Part shown: positions 1-7,414 of the stretch, in pieces
Layout: every line of letters begins with the position of its first letter
Position numbering within the stretch: position 1 is the first letter of the stretch
Origin: Ruminococcus flavefaciens
Lineage (GTDB): Bacteria; Bacillota; Clostridia; Oscillospirales; Ruminococcaceae
Direction of reading: 5' to 3'
DNA length: 64,000 nucleotides
NCBI GenBank assembly: GCA_023662725.1
Contig: JAMPIL010000001.1
Coordinates: 62,001-126,000, forward strand
Notes under the pieces: generated by a model
What the model saw: only the letters and a program-made list of their open reading frames with translations
Database searches by the model: none
What the model was told of the DNA's origin: nothing
Translations under genes and position numbers: made by a program

Positions 1-542
1 TCCATTGTTGGATGCATCTTGCAATGGATTTTGCTTTTGAAAACAGAGCTGTTATGCTTGAAAAAGTAAAACAGATTTTTACGGAGCAAATTGAAAAACA
101 CACTGCACTTCATCCGACTTACACAGATGAGATAAACTGTCATCACAATTACGCAGCAATTGAAAATCATTACGGAGAGAATGTGTGGGTACACCGAAAG
201 GGTGCGATTCATGCTAAAAATGGTGAAATTGCAATCATTCCCGGTTCTATGGGTTCTAATAGTTATATTGTCAAAGGACTTGGGAATGAGGAAAGCTTTT
301 TGACCTCTTCCCACGGTGCCGGCAGAAGTTATTCCCGCACCGGAGCAATGGAAAAGTTTTCTGTAGAATCTGTTATGGTCGATCTGAAACAGCGAAACGT
401 TGTGCTTGGCAAAAACAGCAAAAAAGATGTCGCTGAGGAATGCAGATTTGCATACAAGGATATTGATACAGTCATGGAAAATCAAAAAGATCTTACCGAG
501 CCAATTAAGAAATTGTTTACAGTTGGCGTGGTAAAAGGATAA
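1..542 (+). CDS. rtcB: RtcB-family RNA ligase, C-terminal part (truncated by window edge)
   Basis: The reading frame is open from the first base (…HCW before the first Met at 12), so the 5' part lies outside the window. The visible ~180 residues match the C-terminal half of RtcB, the GTP- and Mn2+-dependent ligase that joins 2',3'-cyclic-phosphate (or 3'-phosphate) and 5'-OH RNA ends. Diagnostic stretches are HHNYAAIE, WVHRKGAIHA, the IPGSMGS segment and SSHGAGR. The His of SHGAGR belongs to the metal/guanylation centre in known RtcB proteins. It is followed after 16 bases by a DIP1984-family gene and then by an RNA with tRNA-like arms, a context that suggests RNA repair. The family call is firm; the substrate is unknown. 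Confidence 0.93.
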   Translation, partial: HCWMHLAMDFAFENRAVMLEKVKQIFTEQIEKHTALHPTYTDEINCHHNYAAIENHYGENVWVHRKGAIHAKNGEIAIIPGSMGSNSYIVKGLGNEESFLTSSHGAGRSYSRTGAMEKFSVESVMVDLKQRNVVLGKNSKKDVAEECRFAYKDIDTVMENQKDLTEPIKKLFTVGVVKG

Positions 543-558
543 ACAGGAGGTTATTATT

Positions 559-1011
559 ATGAAACTTGCTACCGCTTTGTCAGAACGTTCTGACATTCAA
601 AACAAAATCAGTGAAATATCTGTCAGATTGAATAACAACGCAAAGGTACAAGATGGAGATACTCCCACTGAAAATCCTATCAAGCTCATTGAGGAACTTG
701 ACAGTATGCTTATAAGACTCGAATACCTGATGGCAAAAATCAATCTTACAAACAGCAGAACGGTATACGATGGAAAAACCATCACTGAACTGCTTGCACG
801 CAGAGACTGTTTGAAGAAGAAAATAGAAACAATCAGGAATTTTCTTAACAATTCAAGCAACAGGGTAAATCGTATGACAAGAACAGAGATTAAAATTATC
901 AGCACTGTTCCCGTTTCTGAAATTCAAGAAACTCTCGATTGCCTTTCCAAGGAATTGCGTCAAACAGACGAAAAAATTCAGGAATTGAATTGGACAACAG
1001 AACTGATATAG
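559..1011 (+). CDS. DIP1984 family protein
   Basis: A 150-residue, highly charged, mainly helical protein with an AGGAGG-type site 8-13 bases before ATG. The start MKLATALSERSDIQNKI and the pattern of alternating basic and acidic heptads match the DIP1984 family (sometimes labelled septicolysin), a soluble coiled-coil family of unknown biochemical role. Conserved-looking features are the early ALxER motif and a mid-protein NxxT…LxRRD segment (about residues 65-90). The gene is 16 bases downstream of rtcB and clearly co-transcribed with it. I infer a helper role for the ligase or for the tRNA-like RNA that follows. No catalytic motif is visible. Confidence 0.8.
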   Translation: MKLATALSERSDIQNKISEISVRLNNNAKVQDGDTPTENPIKLIEELDSMLIRLEYLMAKINLTNSRTVYDGKTITELLARRDCLKKKIETIRNFLNNSSNRVNRMTRTEIKIISTVPVSEIQETLDCLSKELRQTDEKIQELNWTTELI

Positions 1012-1014
1012 TGT

Positions 1015-1205
1015 TATGGGTGGGATTTTTTACAGAGTGGATGCATCTCCGTCAGCAGAGAATGTGCTGAATCATTGGCGAAATCGGGACAGATTTCAGA
1101 GGTTCGACTCCTCGTTTTAAACGCATTGTCCAGCAATGTTACATGCGTATCGTTAATTATTTTATTACTACCTCGCATCGGCTGTGAAAATGGGTGGGGA
1201 TTAGT
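1015..1205 (+). ncRNA. tRNA-like structured RNA downstream of rtcB
   Basis: Four consecutive hairpins lie in tRNA order. A D-arm-like GAG/CTC stem (1035-1037 with 1047-1049) has GG in its loop. A perfect 5-bp stem with a 7-nt loop sits at 1053-1069 (anticodon-arm geometry). A 6-bp stem at 1080-1097 sits where a long variable arm would be. A 4-bp stem at 1099-1113 carries the loop TTCGACT, which satisfies the T-loop consensus TTCRANY. No 7-bp acceptor pairing or CCA is visible, the expected U33 is absent, and more hairpins follow (for example CATTG/CAATG at 1124-1138). The block is flanked by near-repeats of TGGGTGGGATT (about 1018 and 1190) and ends at an intrinsic terminator. It is therefore not a normal tRNA but a tRNA mimic or a degraded type II tRNA, probably in the rtcB transcript. 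Confidence 0.6.
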
Positions 1206-1238
1206 AAAGGCGGAAATCAAGTAGATTTCCGCCTTTTT
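1206..1238 (+). terminator. Intrinsic terminator of the rtcB operon
   Basis: AAAGGCGGAAATC (1206-1218) pairs with GATTTCCGCCTTT (1224-1236) around a 5-nt loop, followed by a T run. This is a textbook Rho-independent terminator on the plus strand and defines the 3' end of the rtcB/DIP1984/tRNA-like transcript. Confidence 0.9.
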
Positions 1239-1312
1239 ATTTGAAATTATCTATATTGTATTTGCGAGATTCTGAAATAGCACCTTATCACTTTATTTTT
1301 CACATCAGAACC

Positions 1313-1684
1313 CTACTTCTCATTTTCAATTTCGTCTGTAAGCCTTAAAATCTCCGGAGCTATTTTCTCACGTTGTTTCTGTGTAATTTTAATGTATATC
1401 GGATAAGCCGCCGTAAGTATTGTCATTCCGGCAACTCCGACGATCACTCCGGGAATAAACTCAGACCATTCAAGACACAGACACATCCCGAATCCCATTA
1501 TCAGTGTTCCTGCTATACCAACAATAATCGAAATCATAGTTCCGGGACGTGTCACGCTTTCGTCAAGACGGCGTAGTCTGTCCATTTTGCTTTCTTTCTG
1601 CAGTAAATACTTTTTACGGATATTTTCCAGTTCCGATTGCTGTTTTGCAGAGTATGTGTATTCAAATTTATCATTATTTTCCAT
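1313..1684 (-). CDS. Small membrane protein with N-terminal coiled coil
   Basis: 123 residues. The start is placed at the ATG encoding MENNDKFEY because AAGGAG lies 9 bases before it; a longer frame has no such site. Residues 1-45 are charged and helical, then come two membrane spans (about 50-72 and 78-100) and a charged tail. The segment GFGMCLCLEWSEFIPG between the spans is shared with the protein at 4746-5117 (GMCM…EW…FTPG), so the two belong to one uncharacterised family. The gene starts one base after the upstream membrane protein ends, so it is the last gene of a regulator-kinase-membrane-membrane operon. Function unknown. Confidence 0.75.
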   Translation of the reverse strand: MENNDKFEYTYSAKQQSELENIRKKYLLQKESKMDRLRRLDESVTRPGTMISIIVGIAGTLIMGFGMCLCLEWSEFIPGVIVGVAGMTILTAAYPIYIKITQKQREKIAPEILRLTDEIENEK

Positions 1685-1685
1685 T

Positions 1686-2618
1686 TCAAATGCTCCTTTC
1701 AAGAGACTTCAAATTTCGATTCGACCATACTATCATAAAAACTGCCATGCATAATACCATTGTGCAGACAACACCGCCTGTAATGGTATTCATCAAACGC
1801 TGATAGTTTTCTCCTCCGCCGAATGCCGAGAACATTGCAGTTTGTAGTGCAAACATTGACATCAAAGCCCCTGCAAGACTGAGTATTTTTGCCGATGAAA
1901 GTATGGGATTGTTTATCTTTGCAAATTTTATGACATTGACCACTGCGTTGATAAAACAGTAAAACGCATACAGTGCAGAAATATATATCATATATCCTCT
2001 GTACTCATATCCCCTGTTCCGCCATATCATCTGAATAGTCATGCCAGTCATAGCTATGTTCAGTGCAAGCATCATGGTTCCGCATGATCTTGTACTTTTG
2101 TATTCATGAACTTTTCTTTCAAGAAGGTATTCTTTTTTGTCGGTAATGCGAACATTTCTCAGCAAAGTAAAACGTATAGCGCTAAGCATCACATAATAAA
2201 TTCCGATCGCCCACAGCCATGCTGAACGGAATATTGCTCCCGTAGCACACTTGAAAACTGCATAGAACATATTGATAGCAAGTCCGCTGTAAAGAGACAC
2301 TTTCGCTCGGAATTCACGGTCATTCAGGTACATTGAAGTATATTTATGACGATTCATAAAACTGCGAAATTTCACGATAATTCGCACTTCATTGCCGTGA
2401 ATCAGTTCCTTACAGCGTCTTATTGCTCTAGGAAAATTAGCACATAAAACTGTCAGAGCATACGCTGAAAGTACAAAAGAAACATAGCAGATCGGATTCG
2501 TTCTGCTCCAAAATATAAGTGCAATAATCACAGAAGGAAATCCGATCAGCGAACTCAATATAATTATCCACACAGGCGGAAAAAGAAGCTTAAAAACAAT
2601 ATCCTTAAACTTTTTCAT
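1686..2618 (-). CDS. Polytopic membrane protein of a two-component operon
   Basis: 310 residues with about seven or eight hydrophobic spans (roughly 10-33, 40-62, 108-135, 140-152, 180-200, 208-235, 240-262, 280-300), separated by Arg/Lys-rich cytoplasmic loops. No transporter signature or ATPase partner is seen. The gene overlaps the histidine kinase gene by 14 bases, so the two are translationally coupled. I infer a membrane accessory of the sensor or an effector of the envelope response, but the family is not recognised. Confidence 0.75.
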   Translation of the reverse strand: MKKFKDIVFKLLFPPVWIIILSSLIGFPSVIIALIFWSRTNPICYVSFVLSAYALTVLCANFPRAIRRCKELIHGNEVRIIVKFRSFMNRHKYTSMYLNDREFRAKVSLYSGLAINMFYAVFKCATGAIFRSAWLWAIGIYYVMLSAIRFTLLRNVRITDKKEYLLERKVHEYKSTRSCGTMMLALNIAMTGMTIQMIWRNRGYEYRGYMIYISALYAFYCFINAVVNVIKFAKINNPILSSAKILSLAGALMSMFALQTAMFSAFGGGENYQRLMNTITGGVVCTMVLCMAVFMIVWSNRNLKSLERSI

Positions 2619-3672
2619 TTACACCGCACCTCAGCTTTACTGTAAACGTACTGCCTTTTCCAAGCTCACTTTGCACGGATATTTCTCCCTCTGTTATATC
2701 AACTACCCTCTTGACCAATGCAAGTCCAAGTCCGTTTCCTTTAGCAGCATGAGAGGTATCCCCCTGATAAAATTTCTCAAAAATATGCTTTCCCGTTTCA
2801 GTAGACATTCCACAGCCCGTATCATTCACAGTTACAATTGCATATTCATTTTCTTTTTTCAATCCAAGAAAAACGGTTCCGCCATTATCTGTAAACTTTA
2901 TCGCATTGGAAAACAAATTGTTCCACACAAGACTGAGCAATTCACTGTCTGCATTTATGATAACGTCCTCTTCAATTTCCGTATCGATTTCAAGATTTTT
3001 CTGTTCCCACACTGTTTCAAAACCAAGCAGACATTCGCATAACTGTTCCGATAAATTATATGGCTCGGATTTGGGATAGATCTGCTGATTTTCAAGCTTA
3101 TTCAATTTTAAAATATTTGTTATCAAATCAGCAATTCTGCGGGAATTCTCAGTAACAGCTTTTGCGTACTCTATCCGTTCATCTTCAGTTAGATCAGAAC
3201 TTTGAAGCAGTGTGCCGTAATTATTGATAGCCGCTAACGGCGTTTTCAATTCGTGTGAAACATTAGCGATAAAATCTGTTCTCAGCGTTTCAACTCCGCC
3301 GAGTTCTTCCGCCATTTGATTGATCTGGTCTATGATAATATTAAATTGATTTGTGTTGGTAAGCTCCCGAATATTAGGTATTTTCTTGTTGAAATCACCA
3401 CTTGTTATTTTATCCAATCCTTTGATGATATTTTTTACAGGACGTTCAACGGTTATCTTTCGTCGGATCGTATCTATGCTCCAAAACAGAAAGGTGAGAA
3501 TAAAAATGTTTAAAAAAGTAAGTTTCGCATTTTTTTCCAATATTTCACGTTCAAGATTCATTGATCGCAGAAATATCAGAAAAGAACAGGTTATTACAAA
3601 AGACATCGAACCAAAGAAGCATACAAATCTCATTAAGTCAAAAGCAAATTTGTTCAGACTATTTCTCTTCAT
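2605..3672 (-). CDS. Membrane sensor histidine kinase
   Basis: 355 residues. Two membrane spans (about 13-36 and 51-68) leave almost no extracellular loop, as in intramembrane-sensing kinases. A HAMP-like linker (GLDKITSGDF) follows. The HisKA box is NVSHELKTPL with the phosphoacceptor His140. The ATPase domain shows the N box (NNLFSNAIKF), a G1 box (NDTGCGM) and a G2 box (GNGLGLALV). The kinase would phosphorylate the response regulator encoded just upstream (4-base overlap). The minimal sensor and two downstream membrane proteins suggest that it reads membrane or envelope state through a partner. Confidence 0.93.
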   Translation of the reverse strand: MKRNSLNKFAFDLMRFVCFFGSMSFVITCSFLIFLRSMNLEREILEKNAKLTFLNIFILTFLFWSIDTIRRKITVERPVKNIIKGLDKITSGDFNKKIPNIRELTNTNQFNIIIDQINQMAEELGGVETLRTDFIANVSHELKTPLAAINNYGTLLQSSDLTEDERIEYAKAVTENSRRIADLITNILKLNKLENQQIYPKSEPYNLSEQLCECLLGFETVWEQKNLEIDTEIEEDVIINADSELLSLVWNNLFSNAIKFTDNGGTVFLGLKKENEYAIVTVNDTGCGMSTETGKHIFEKFYQGDTSHAAKGNGLGLALVKRVVDITEGEISVQSELGKGSTFTVKLRCGVNEKV

Positions 3673-4340
3673 TTCAGTACCGCCTTGTAGCCTAAACCAT
3701 GAACTGTAACAATTTCAAAATCATCGCATTTTTCAAATTTTTCTCTCAGCTTTCGCATATATACGTCGACTGTTCTGGAACTTGATTCAGTTTCAGCATC
3801 CCAGAATTCATTCATCAGCTGAGAACGTGTAAAGGTCTTTTTCGGATAAGACAACAGCTTATACAGCAGATTGAATTCACGGACAGTCATTGGAATGTCC
3901 TCACCGTCAAGAGCGGCAGAGCGTTCCTCTGCATCAAGAACCAATTTTCCTACCGTAATTTTTTTGGCAGTCGAGATTTTAGCTCTCCTAAGCAATGCAC
4001 CTATTTTTAAAAGAAGTTCATCAAGGTCTATCGGTTTTACCATATAGTCATCAATTCCTATCCGATAACCACGCTGTTTGGAATTGAAATCATCTCTTGC
4101 TGTCATAAAAATAATCGGAATTTCCTGATTCAGTGAGCGTACAGTTTCGGCAAATTCAAATCCGTCGATTTTCGGCATCATAATATCAGATATGATAAGG
4201 TCAAACATATTGCCGTACATTTCATTATATGCGTCGTTTGCATCAAGACAGCCAATTATTTCGTAACCGTTTCTGTTAAGATAGGTGCAGACAGTTTTAT
4301 TCAACTCTTTATCATCTTCTACAAGCAGTATTTTAAACAT
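3669..4340 (-). CDS. OmpR/PhoB-family response regulator
   Basis: 223 residues from the ATG chosen here, which has GGAGG 7 bases upstream; an in-frame TTG two codons earlier is less likely. The receiver domain has the acidic pair ED (8-9), phosphoacceptor Asp52 in SDIMMP, Thr in FMTA and Lys in VKPID. The C-terminal winged helix ends with VHGLGYKAV, typical of OmpR-type regulators. First gene of a four-gene operon. Two TTGTTAAAG direct repeats, 11 bases apart, lie about 45 bases upstream and probably are its own operator. Confidence 0.95.
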   Translation of the reverse strand: MFKILLVEDDKELNKTVCTYLNRNGYEIIGCLDANDAYNEMYGNMFDLIISDIMMPKIDGFEFAETVRSLNQEIPIIFMTARDDFNSKQRGYRIGIDDYMVKPIDLDELLLKIGALLRRAKISTAKKITVGKLVLDAEERSAALDGEDIPMTVREFNLLYKLLSYPKKTFTRSQLMNEFWDAETESSSRTVDVYMRKLREKFEKCDDFEIVTVHGLGYKAVLK

Positions 4341-4384
4341 TTGCAAACCTCCATTTTCTGAATTTGCCTTATCATAACATACTA

Positions 4385-4404
4385 TTGTTAAAGTTTTGTT
4401 AAAG
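4385..4404 (-). promoter_or_regulatory. Direct-repeat operator upstream of the response regulator
   Basis: TTGTTAAAG occurs at 4385-4393 and again at 4396-4404 on the plus strand (CTTTAACAA twice on the transcribed strand), exactly one helical turn apart. This is the usual binding arrangement for an OmpR/PhoB-type dimer. A TATGAT-like -10 follows on the minus strand, placing the repeats near -35, an activator position. The same TGTT phase recurs at 5187-5223. Confidence 0.65.
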
Positions 4405-4428
4405 AATTGATGTTCACAGAAAATTTAC

Positions 4429-4464
4429 AAACAAGCCTGCACGAATTTTCATGCAGACTTGTTT
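4429..4464 (-). terminator. Terminator-like hairpin between convergent-phase operons
   Basis: AAACAAGCCTGCA (4429-4441) pairs with TGCAGACTTGTTT (4452-4464) with one mismatch. It lies just past the stop codon of the minus-strand gene at 4466. A T run on the plus strand and AT-rich sequence on the minus side make it possibly bidirectional. Confidence 0.65.
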
Positions 4465-4465
4465 C

Positions 4466-4711
4466 TCATTTTTTTAAAGCGTTAATTCTTTCCTGCGCTG
4501 CCGCTGTTCTTGCTTTTGCTTCGGCAATCTGTTCATCACGTTTTGCCTGCTCAGCTGCCTTGCGTACAGAAGGCTTGCTCATAGCTTTTGCCTCCTGAAA
4601 ATTCGCCTTTGCTTCAGCTTTTACTGCGGCAAAATTTGCTTTGTCTACTTCATGCTGTGCTTTTGCACTCTCTGCCATATCCTTAAATGCATTTTTGAAA
4701 AACTCGCCCAT
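4466..4711 (-). CDS. Small charged helical protein of unknown function
   Basis: 81 residues from the ATG with GGAGG nine bases upstream (MGEFFKNAF). After a short amphipathic N-terminus the sequence is almost wholly Ala/Lys/Glu/Gln, with repeats such as AEAKANFQEAKA, predicting one long soluble helix or coiled coil. There is no signal peptide or membrane span. It is the second gene after the GMCM-type membrane protein (34-base gap), and the pair sits next to the two-component operon whose operator motif it shares. Possibly a PspA-like or membrane-peripheral stress protein, but this is only inference. Confidence 0.75.
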   Translation of the reverse strand: MGEFFKNAFKDMAESAKAQHEVDKANFAAVKAEAKANFQEAKAMSKPSVRKAAEQAKRDEQIAEAKARTAAAQERINALKK

Positions 4712-4745
4712 TATGATTTCCTCCAAAAACTTAATTTGATTTATA

Positions 4746-5117
4746 TTATTTAATACCCTTGATCATTGGAATCAGTCCCAGCAGAAGAGCAATGCCCACA
4801 ATACCAACAATGATTCCAAGTATCATAAGACCTTCCCAGACCATTGTCATGCACATTCCAACACCGAAAACAATATTTGAAACTACGCCATAAATAGCGA
4901 TTCCTACTGTTTTGCCGTTAATTTGAATTGCAGGAGCATTTGTCATTTTTCTGCGGACAATCACCATAGCTAGCAAAACGACTACTCCTATCGCACCGCA
5001 TACAACTCCGGGAGTGAATGCTTCCCATTCCGGTAAAAGCGCCATGCACATTCCCAATGCAAAGATAAGTCCTCCGATCGTTGACATGACAAGTGTTACA
5101 AAGTTTTCCTTTTTCAT
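4746..5117 (-). CDS. Small membrane protein with duplicated GMCM module
   Basis: 123 residues, four hydrophobic spans arranged as two similar halves. The first contains ALGMCMALLPEWEAFTPG followed by a glycine-rich span; the second contains GVGMCMTMVWEGLMILG followed by the same kind of span. The single-copy version of the module occurs in the protein at 1313-1684. The gene has a GGAGG site and starts a two-gene operon with the helical protein at 4466-4711. Four 11-bp-phased TGTT repeats lie 70-106 bases upstream of its start. Function unknown; inferred target of the adjacent response regulator. Confidence 0.75.
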   Translation of the reverse strand: MKKENFVTLVMSTIGGLIFALGMCMALLPEWEAFTPGVVCGAIGVVVLLAMVIVRRKMTNAPAIQINGKTVGIAIYGVVSNIVFGVGMCMTMVWEGLMILGIIVGIVGIALLLGLIPMIKGIK

Positions 5118-5186
5118 AATAAGTACCTCCAGTTTATTTTTGTCTCAGACGTTTCCTCATCTGTTGTATATATTCTAAACCTCTAT

Positions 5187-5223
5187 TGTTTGCGTAATGT
5201 TTGTGAGATGTTAGAGAAATGTT
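5187..5223 (-). promoter_or_regulatory. Four phased TGTT repeats, probable response-regulator binding array
   Basis: TGTT occurs at 5187, 5198, 5209 and 5220 (AACA on the transcribed strand), each exactly 11 bases from the next, upstream of the operon at 4466-5117. The outermost unit is closest to the TTTAACA half-site repeated at 4385-4404. The regular spacing fits tandem binding of OmpR-family dimers on one DNA face. Confidence 0.6.
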
Positions 5224-5267
5224 AAAATGAACTTAAAATAAATTCTCTTCGGAAAACAAACTGTCAT

Positions 5268-6146
5268 TCACGGCAGATTATCTTTATTCGCCAATAAGTA
5301 TTCTATGAAAGACTTTGCTGCAACAGGCAAACTGTTTTTATCCTTGTATCCGATCGCAAGCGTTCTGTAAATTGGCGGATCTAACGGAATACATACGATG
5401 TCATAGTTGTTTCGTCTTAACATCAGTTCTGCAAGAATACTGATACCCAGTCCGGCTTCTGCCATTGTCATGATAGCATAGTCATCATGAATCGTATATT
5501 TGATATTCGGTTCAAGACCTGCGGCATGAAATGCATTCAACGGTTCACTGTAATGACCTTCTTCCAGAAGAATAAATGGCTCGGATACGATTTTCTCCAA
5601 TTGTATGGTTTCGTGTTTTGCAAGACGATGGTCTTTCGGGAGTACAACAAGCATTTCCCCATCCTTGATTGTAATCGTTTCAAGATCTGTTACAGCCGGA
5701 GGTGTGATAAATCCAAAATCCACAGCTCCGGTTTTGATCCATTCCTGTATGGAGGTATAATCCCCTTGATGAAACAAAAATTGAACTTTCGGGTACAATT
5801 CTTCAAAACCTTTGATGAGTTTTGGCATCCAGTGACAGGTAATGCTTGAAATTGTACCGACACGAATGATTCCTGTTTCCAGCCCTTTGATTTCATTGGC
5901 CTTTTCCTGCATAGCACGATACTGTAAAATACTCCGCTCAATAAACGGATACAGTTCTTCCCCCTCAAGCGTAAGTTTAACTCCCGTTCTTGAACGTCGA
6001 AGCAATTTAATCGACAATTCTTTTTCCAGAGAAGCGATCATCTGACTCATGGCGGACTGCGTATATCCCAAAGCATCTGCGGCTTTTGTAAAACTGCCAA
6101 GTTCTATGATTTTTTCAAGTGCAATATAACGATTCACGTATGACAA
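5268..6146 (-). CDS. LysR-family transcriptional regulator
   Basis: 292 residues, the standard length of the family. The N-terminal winged helix-turn-helix (about residues 1-62) has the typical AADALGYTQSAMSQMIASLE segment followed by the linker helix. Residues 88-290 form the periplasmic-binding-protein-like effector domain (IRVGTISS… to …GYKDKNSL). It is divergent from the acetyltransferase-cupin gene at 6258 with only ~110 bases between starts, so that gene is its likely target. The effector is unknown. Confidence 0.93.
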   Translation of the reverse strand: MSYVNRYIALEKIIELGSFTKAADALGYTQSAMSQMIASLEKELSIKLLRRSRTGVKLTLEGEELYPFIERSILQYRAMQEKANEIKGLETGIIRVGTISSITCHWMPKLIKGFEELYPKVQFLFHQGDYTSIQEWIKTGAVDFGFITPPAVTDLETITIKDGEMLVVLPKDHRLAKHETIQLEKIVSEPFILLEEGHYSEPLNAFHAAGLEPNIKYTIHDDYAIMTMAEAGLGISILAELMLRRNNYDIVCIPLDPPIYRTLAIGYKDKNSLPVAAKSFIEYLLANKDNLP

Positions 6147-6189
6147 ATCACCTTTCCTAATGTTTATATTAAAAACATTCGCTTTACTT

Positions 6190-6219
6190 ATTATACTATG
6201 TATGCTACAATAAAGTCAA
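6190..6219 (-). promoter_or_regulatory. Promoter of the LysR-type gene
   Basis: On the minus strand TTGACT (complement of 6214-6219) and TATAAT (complement of 6190-6195) are separated by 18 bases, a good sigma-A promoter directed at 6146. It lies in the divergent regulatory gap, so autoregulation is likely. Confidence 0.65.
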
Positions 6220-6257
6220 GCAAACTGTATTGCAATTTTAAAGTGGAGGTATCTTTT

Positions 6258-7079
6258 ATGGAAGTCATTGAATATCAGAAAAAATATAAGCAGGACTTTA
6301 TCAGACTGAACACAGCGTGGGTGGAAAAATATTTTGTCATGGAAGAAACTGACCGTGAAATTCTATCGAATATTGATGGTTTCATACAAAAAGGTGGCAT
6401 GATATATTTTGCGGTTGAAAACGATCAGGTGCTTGCAACCTGTATGGTAATCCCCGAAGATAACGATATATGGGAAATTTTAAAGCTTGCAGCAGATGAT
6501 CATTACAGCGGTCACGGTGCGGGAAGTGCAGTTTTCAAGGCCTGCATGGACTACGCGATTGCACATGGAGCAAAAAAACTTACGCTGATTTCAAATCACA
6601 TTTTAAAACCTGCATTGCACATCTATGAGAAATTCGGTTTTCGGCAGGTGGAAGTAGACAGAACAGAATACGAACGATGCGATGTACAGTGCGAATATAT
6701 CGTTCCAATCAATAAATCAGAAATTAATGAAATATTCACGTCAAAGGAACAGTTTATCATGGTAACTAAAAAAGAAGATGCAAAGAAAAAAACGTTCAAA
6801 GGCGTTTCGCTGGATTCACTGGCAGTCGGAGAAAAATCCATTGTCTGCAAAATGAATTACGTTGAGGGGAATTTTGCATCGCTTCATCAACATCCTCACG
6901 AACAGAGCGGATATGTAATTTCGGGTAAGTACCGCCGCATGACGGTTGACGAGAAAGAATATGAATTGCAGCCGGGCGATAGCTATGCAATTCTGGGCAA
7001 TGTGCCGCATTCCTTTGAAGTAATTAAAAGCGGTGAAGTCATCGATGTATTTACCCCGATCAGAGAGGACTATTTATAA
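6258..7079 (+). CDS. GNAT acetyltransferase-cupin fusion protein
   Basis: 273 residues. The start ATG (MEVIEYQKK) has GGAGG eight bases upstream; the frame is open further but without a site. Residues 1-150 form a GNAT N-acetyltransferase domain with the acetyl-CoA-binding region HYSGHGAGSAVFKA and the later YEKFGF element. Residues ~175-273 form a single cupin domain with HQHPHEQSGYV (metal-binding His/Glu) and PGDSYAILGNVPHSFE. Such fusions are annotated in clostridia without known substrate. The LysR gene lies divergently upstream. Substrate could be a small polar metabolite or sugar derivative; not determinable here. Confidence 0.85.
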   Translation: MEVIEYQKKYKQDFIRLNTAWVEKYFVMEETDREILSNIDGFIQKGGMIYFAVENDQVLATCMVIPEDNDIWEILKLAADDHYSGHGAGSAVFKACMDYAIAHGAKKLTLISNHILKPALHIYEKFGFRQVEVDRTEYERCDVQCEYIVPINKSEINEIFTSKEQFIMVTKKEDAKKKTFKGVSLDSLAVGEKSIVCKMNYVEGNFASLHQHPHEQSGYVISGKYRRMTVDEKEYELQPGDSYAILGNVPHSFEVIKSGEVIDVFTPIREDYL

Positions 7080-7148
7080 AACAGATGATAATGACTGATG
7101 CAATGGTAATGGAATATAATGATGAAAGTGTAGTAATAATTCTTGTTT

Positions 7149-7190
7149 TGTGACTATGTCACGGAATAAATAAATCTCCTCCTGTATAAT
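7149..7190 (+). promoter_or_regulatory. Crp/Fnr-type operator and promoter of the ferredoxin operon
   Basis: The palindrome TGTGAC-TAT-GTCACG (7149-7163) is centred 29 bases before the first T of TATAAT (7185-7190). That puts it about 41 bases before the predicted transcription start (about 7197), the class II activator position. There is no good -35 box, as expected for an activator-dependent promoter. A second copy with the same core and geometry lies at 7980-8021. The neighbouring Crp/Fnr-family protein (8354-9028) is the obvious candidate regulator. Confidence 0.75.
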
Positions 7191-7216
7191 TTAAGTATGA
7201 CAGGAGGAGATTTATT
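7169..7216 (+). repeat. 17-bp perfect inverted repeat covering the ferredoxin ribosome binding site
   Basis: The arm at 7169-7185 is the exact reverse complement of 7200-7216, with 14 bases between. The right arm contains the AGGAGGAG ribosome binding site of the gene starting at 7217; the left arm is an anti-Shine-Dalgarno copy. The start predicted from the -10 box (about 7197) excludes the left arm. Native transcripts would then be open for translation, while read-through transcripts would fold and hide the site. Confidence 0.8.
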
Positions 7217-7414
7217 ATGATAAAAAGAAAAGCAGCAGTCAGTATCCGTGAATGCGTCGCCTGCGGATGCTGCATAAAGGTTTGCCCGAAAAATGCAATT
7301 GTCATTCCGAAAGGTATATATGCCGAAATTAATCATGAATTGTGCGTCGGCTGTGGAAAATGTGCCAAAGAATGTCCTGCAAGCGTGATTACATTGGAGG
7401 TGACAGAACAGTGA
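7217..7414 (+). CDS. 2[4Fe-4S] ferredoxin
   Basis: 65 residues with two complete CxxCxxCxxxCP motifs (CVACGCCIKVCP and CVGCGKCAKECP), the classic clostridial ferredoxin fold carrying two cubane clusters. It overlaps the downstream NapH-like gene by 4 bases. The downstream protein has lost the C-terminal ferredoxin domain normal for the NapH/NosR group, so this gene may supply it in trans. The promoter has a Crp/Fnr-like site. Confidence 0.92.
   Translation: MIKRKAAVSIRECVACGCCIKVCPKNAIVIPKGIYAEINHELCVGCGKCAKECPASVITLEVTEQ

Noticed and set aside
1014-1220. 68-codon minus-strand frame
   Set aside because: It lies antisense to the tRNA-like hairpins and terminator, has no ribosome site and no protein similarity that I recognise.
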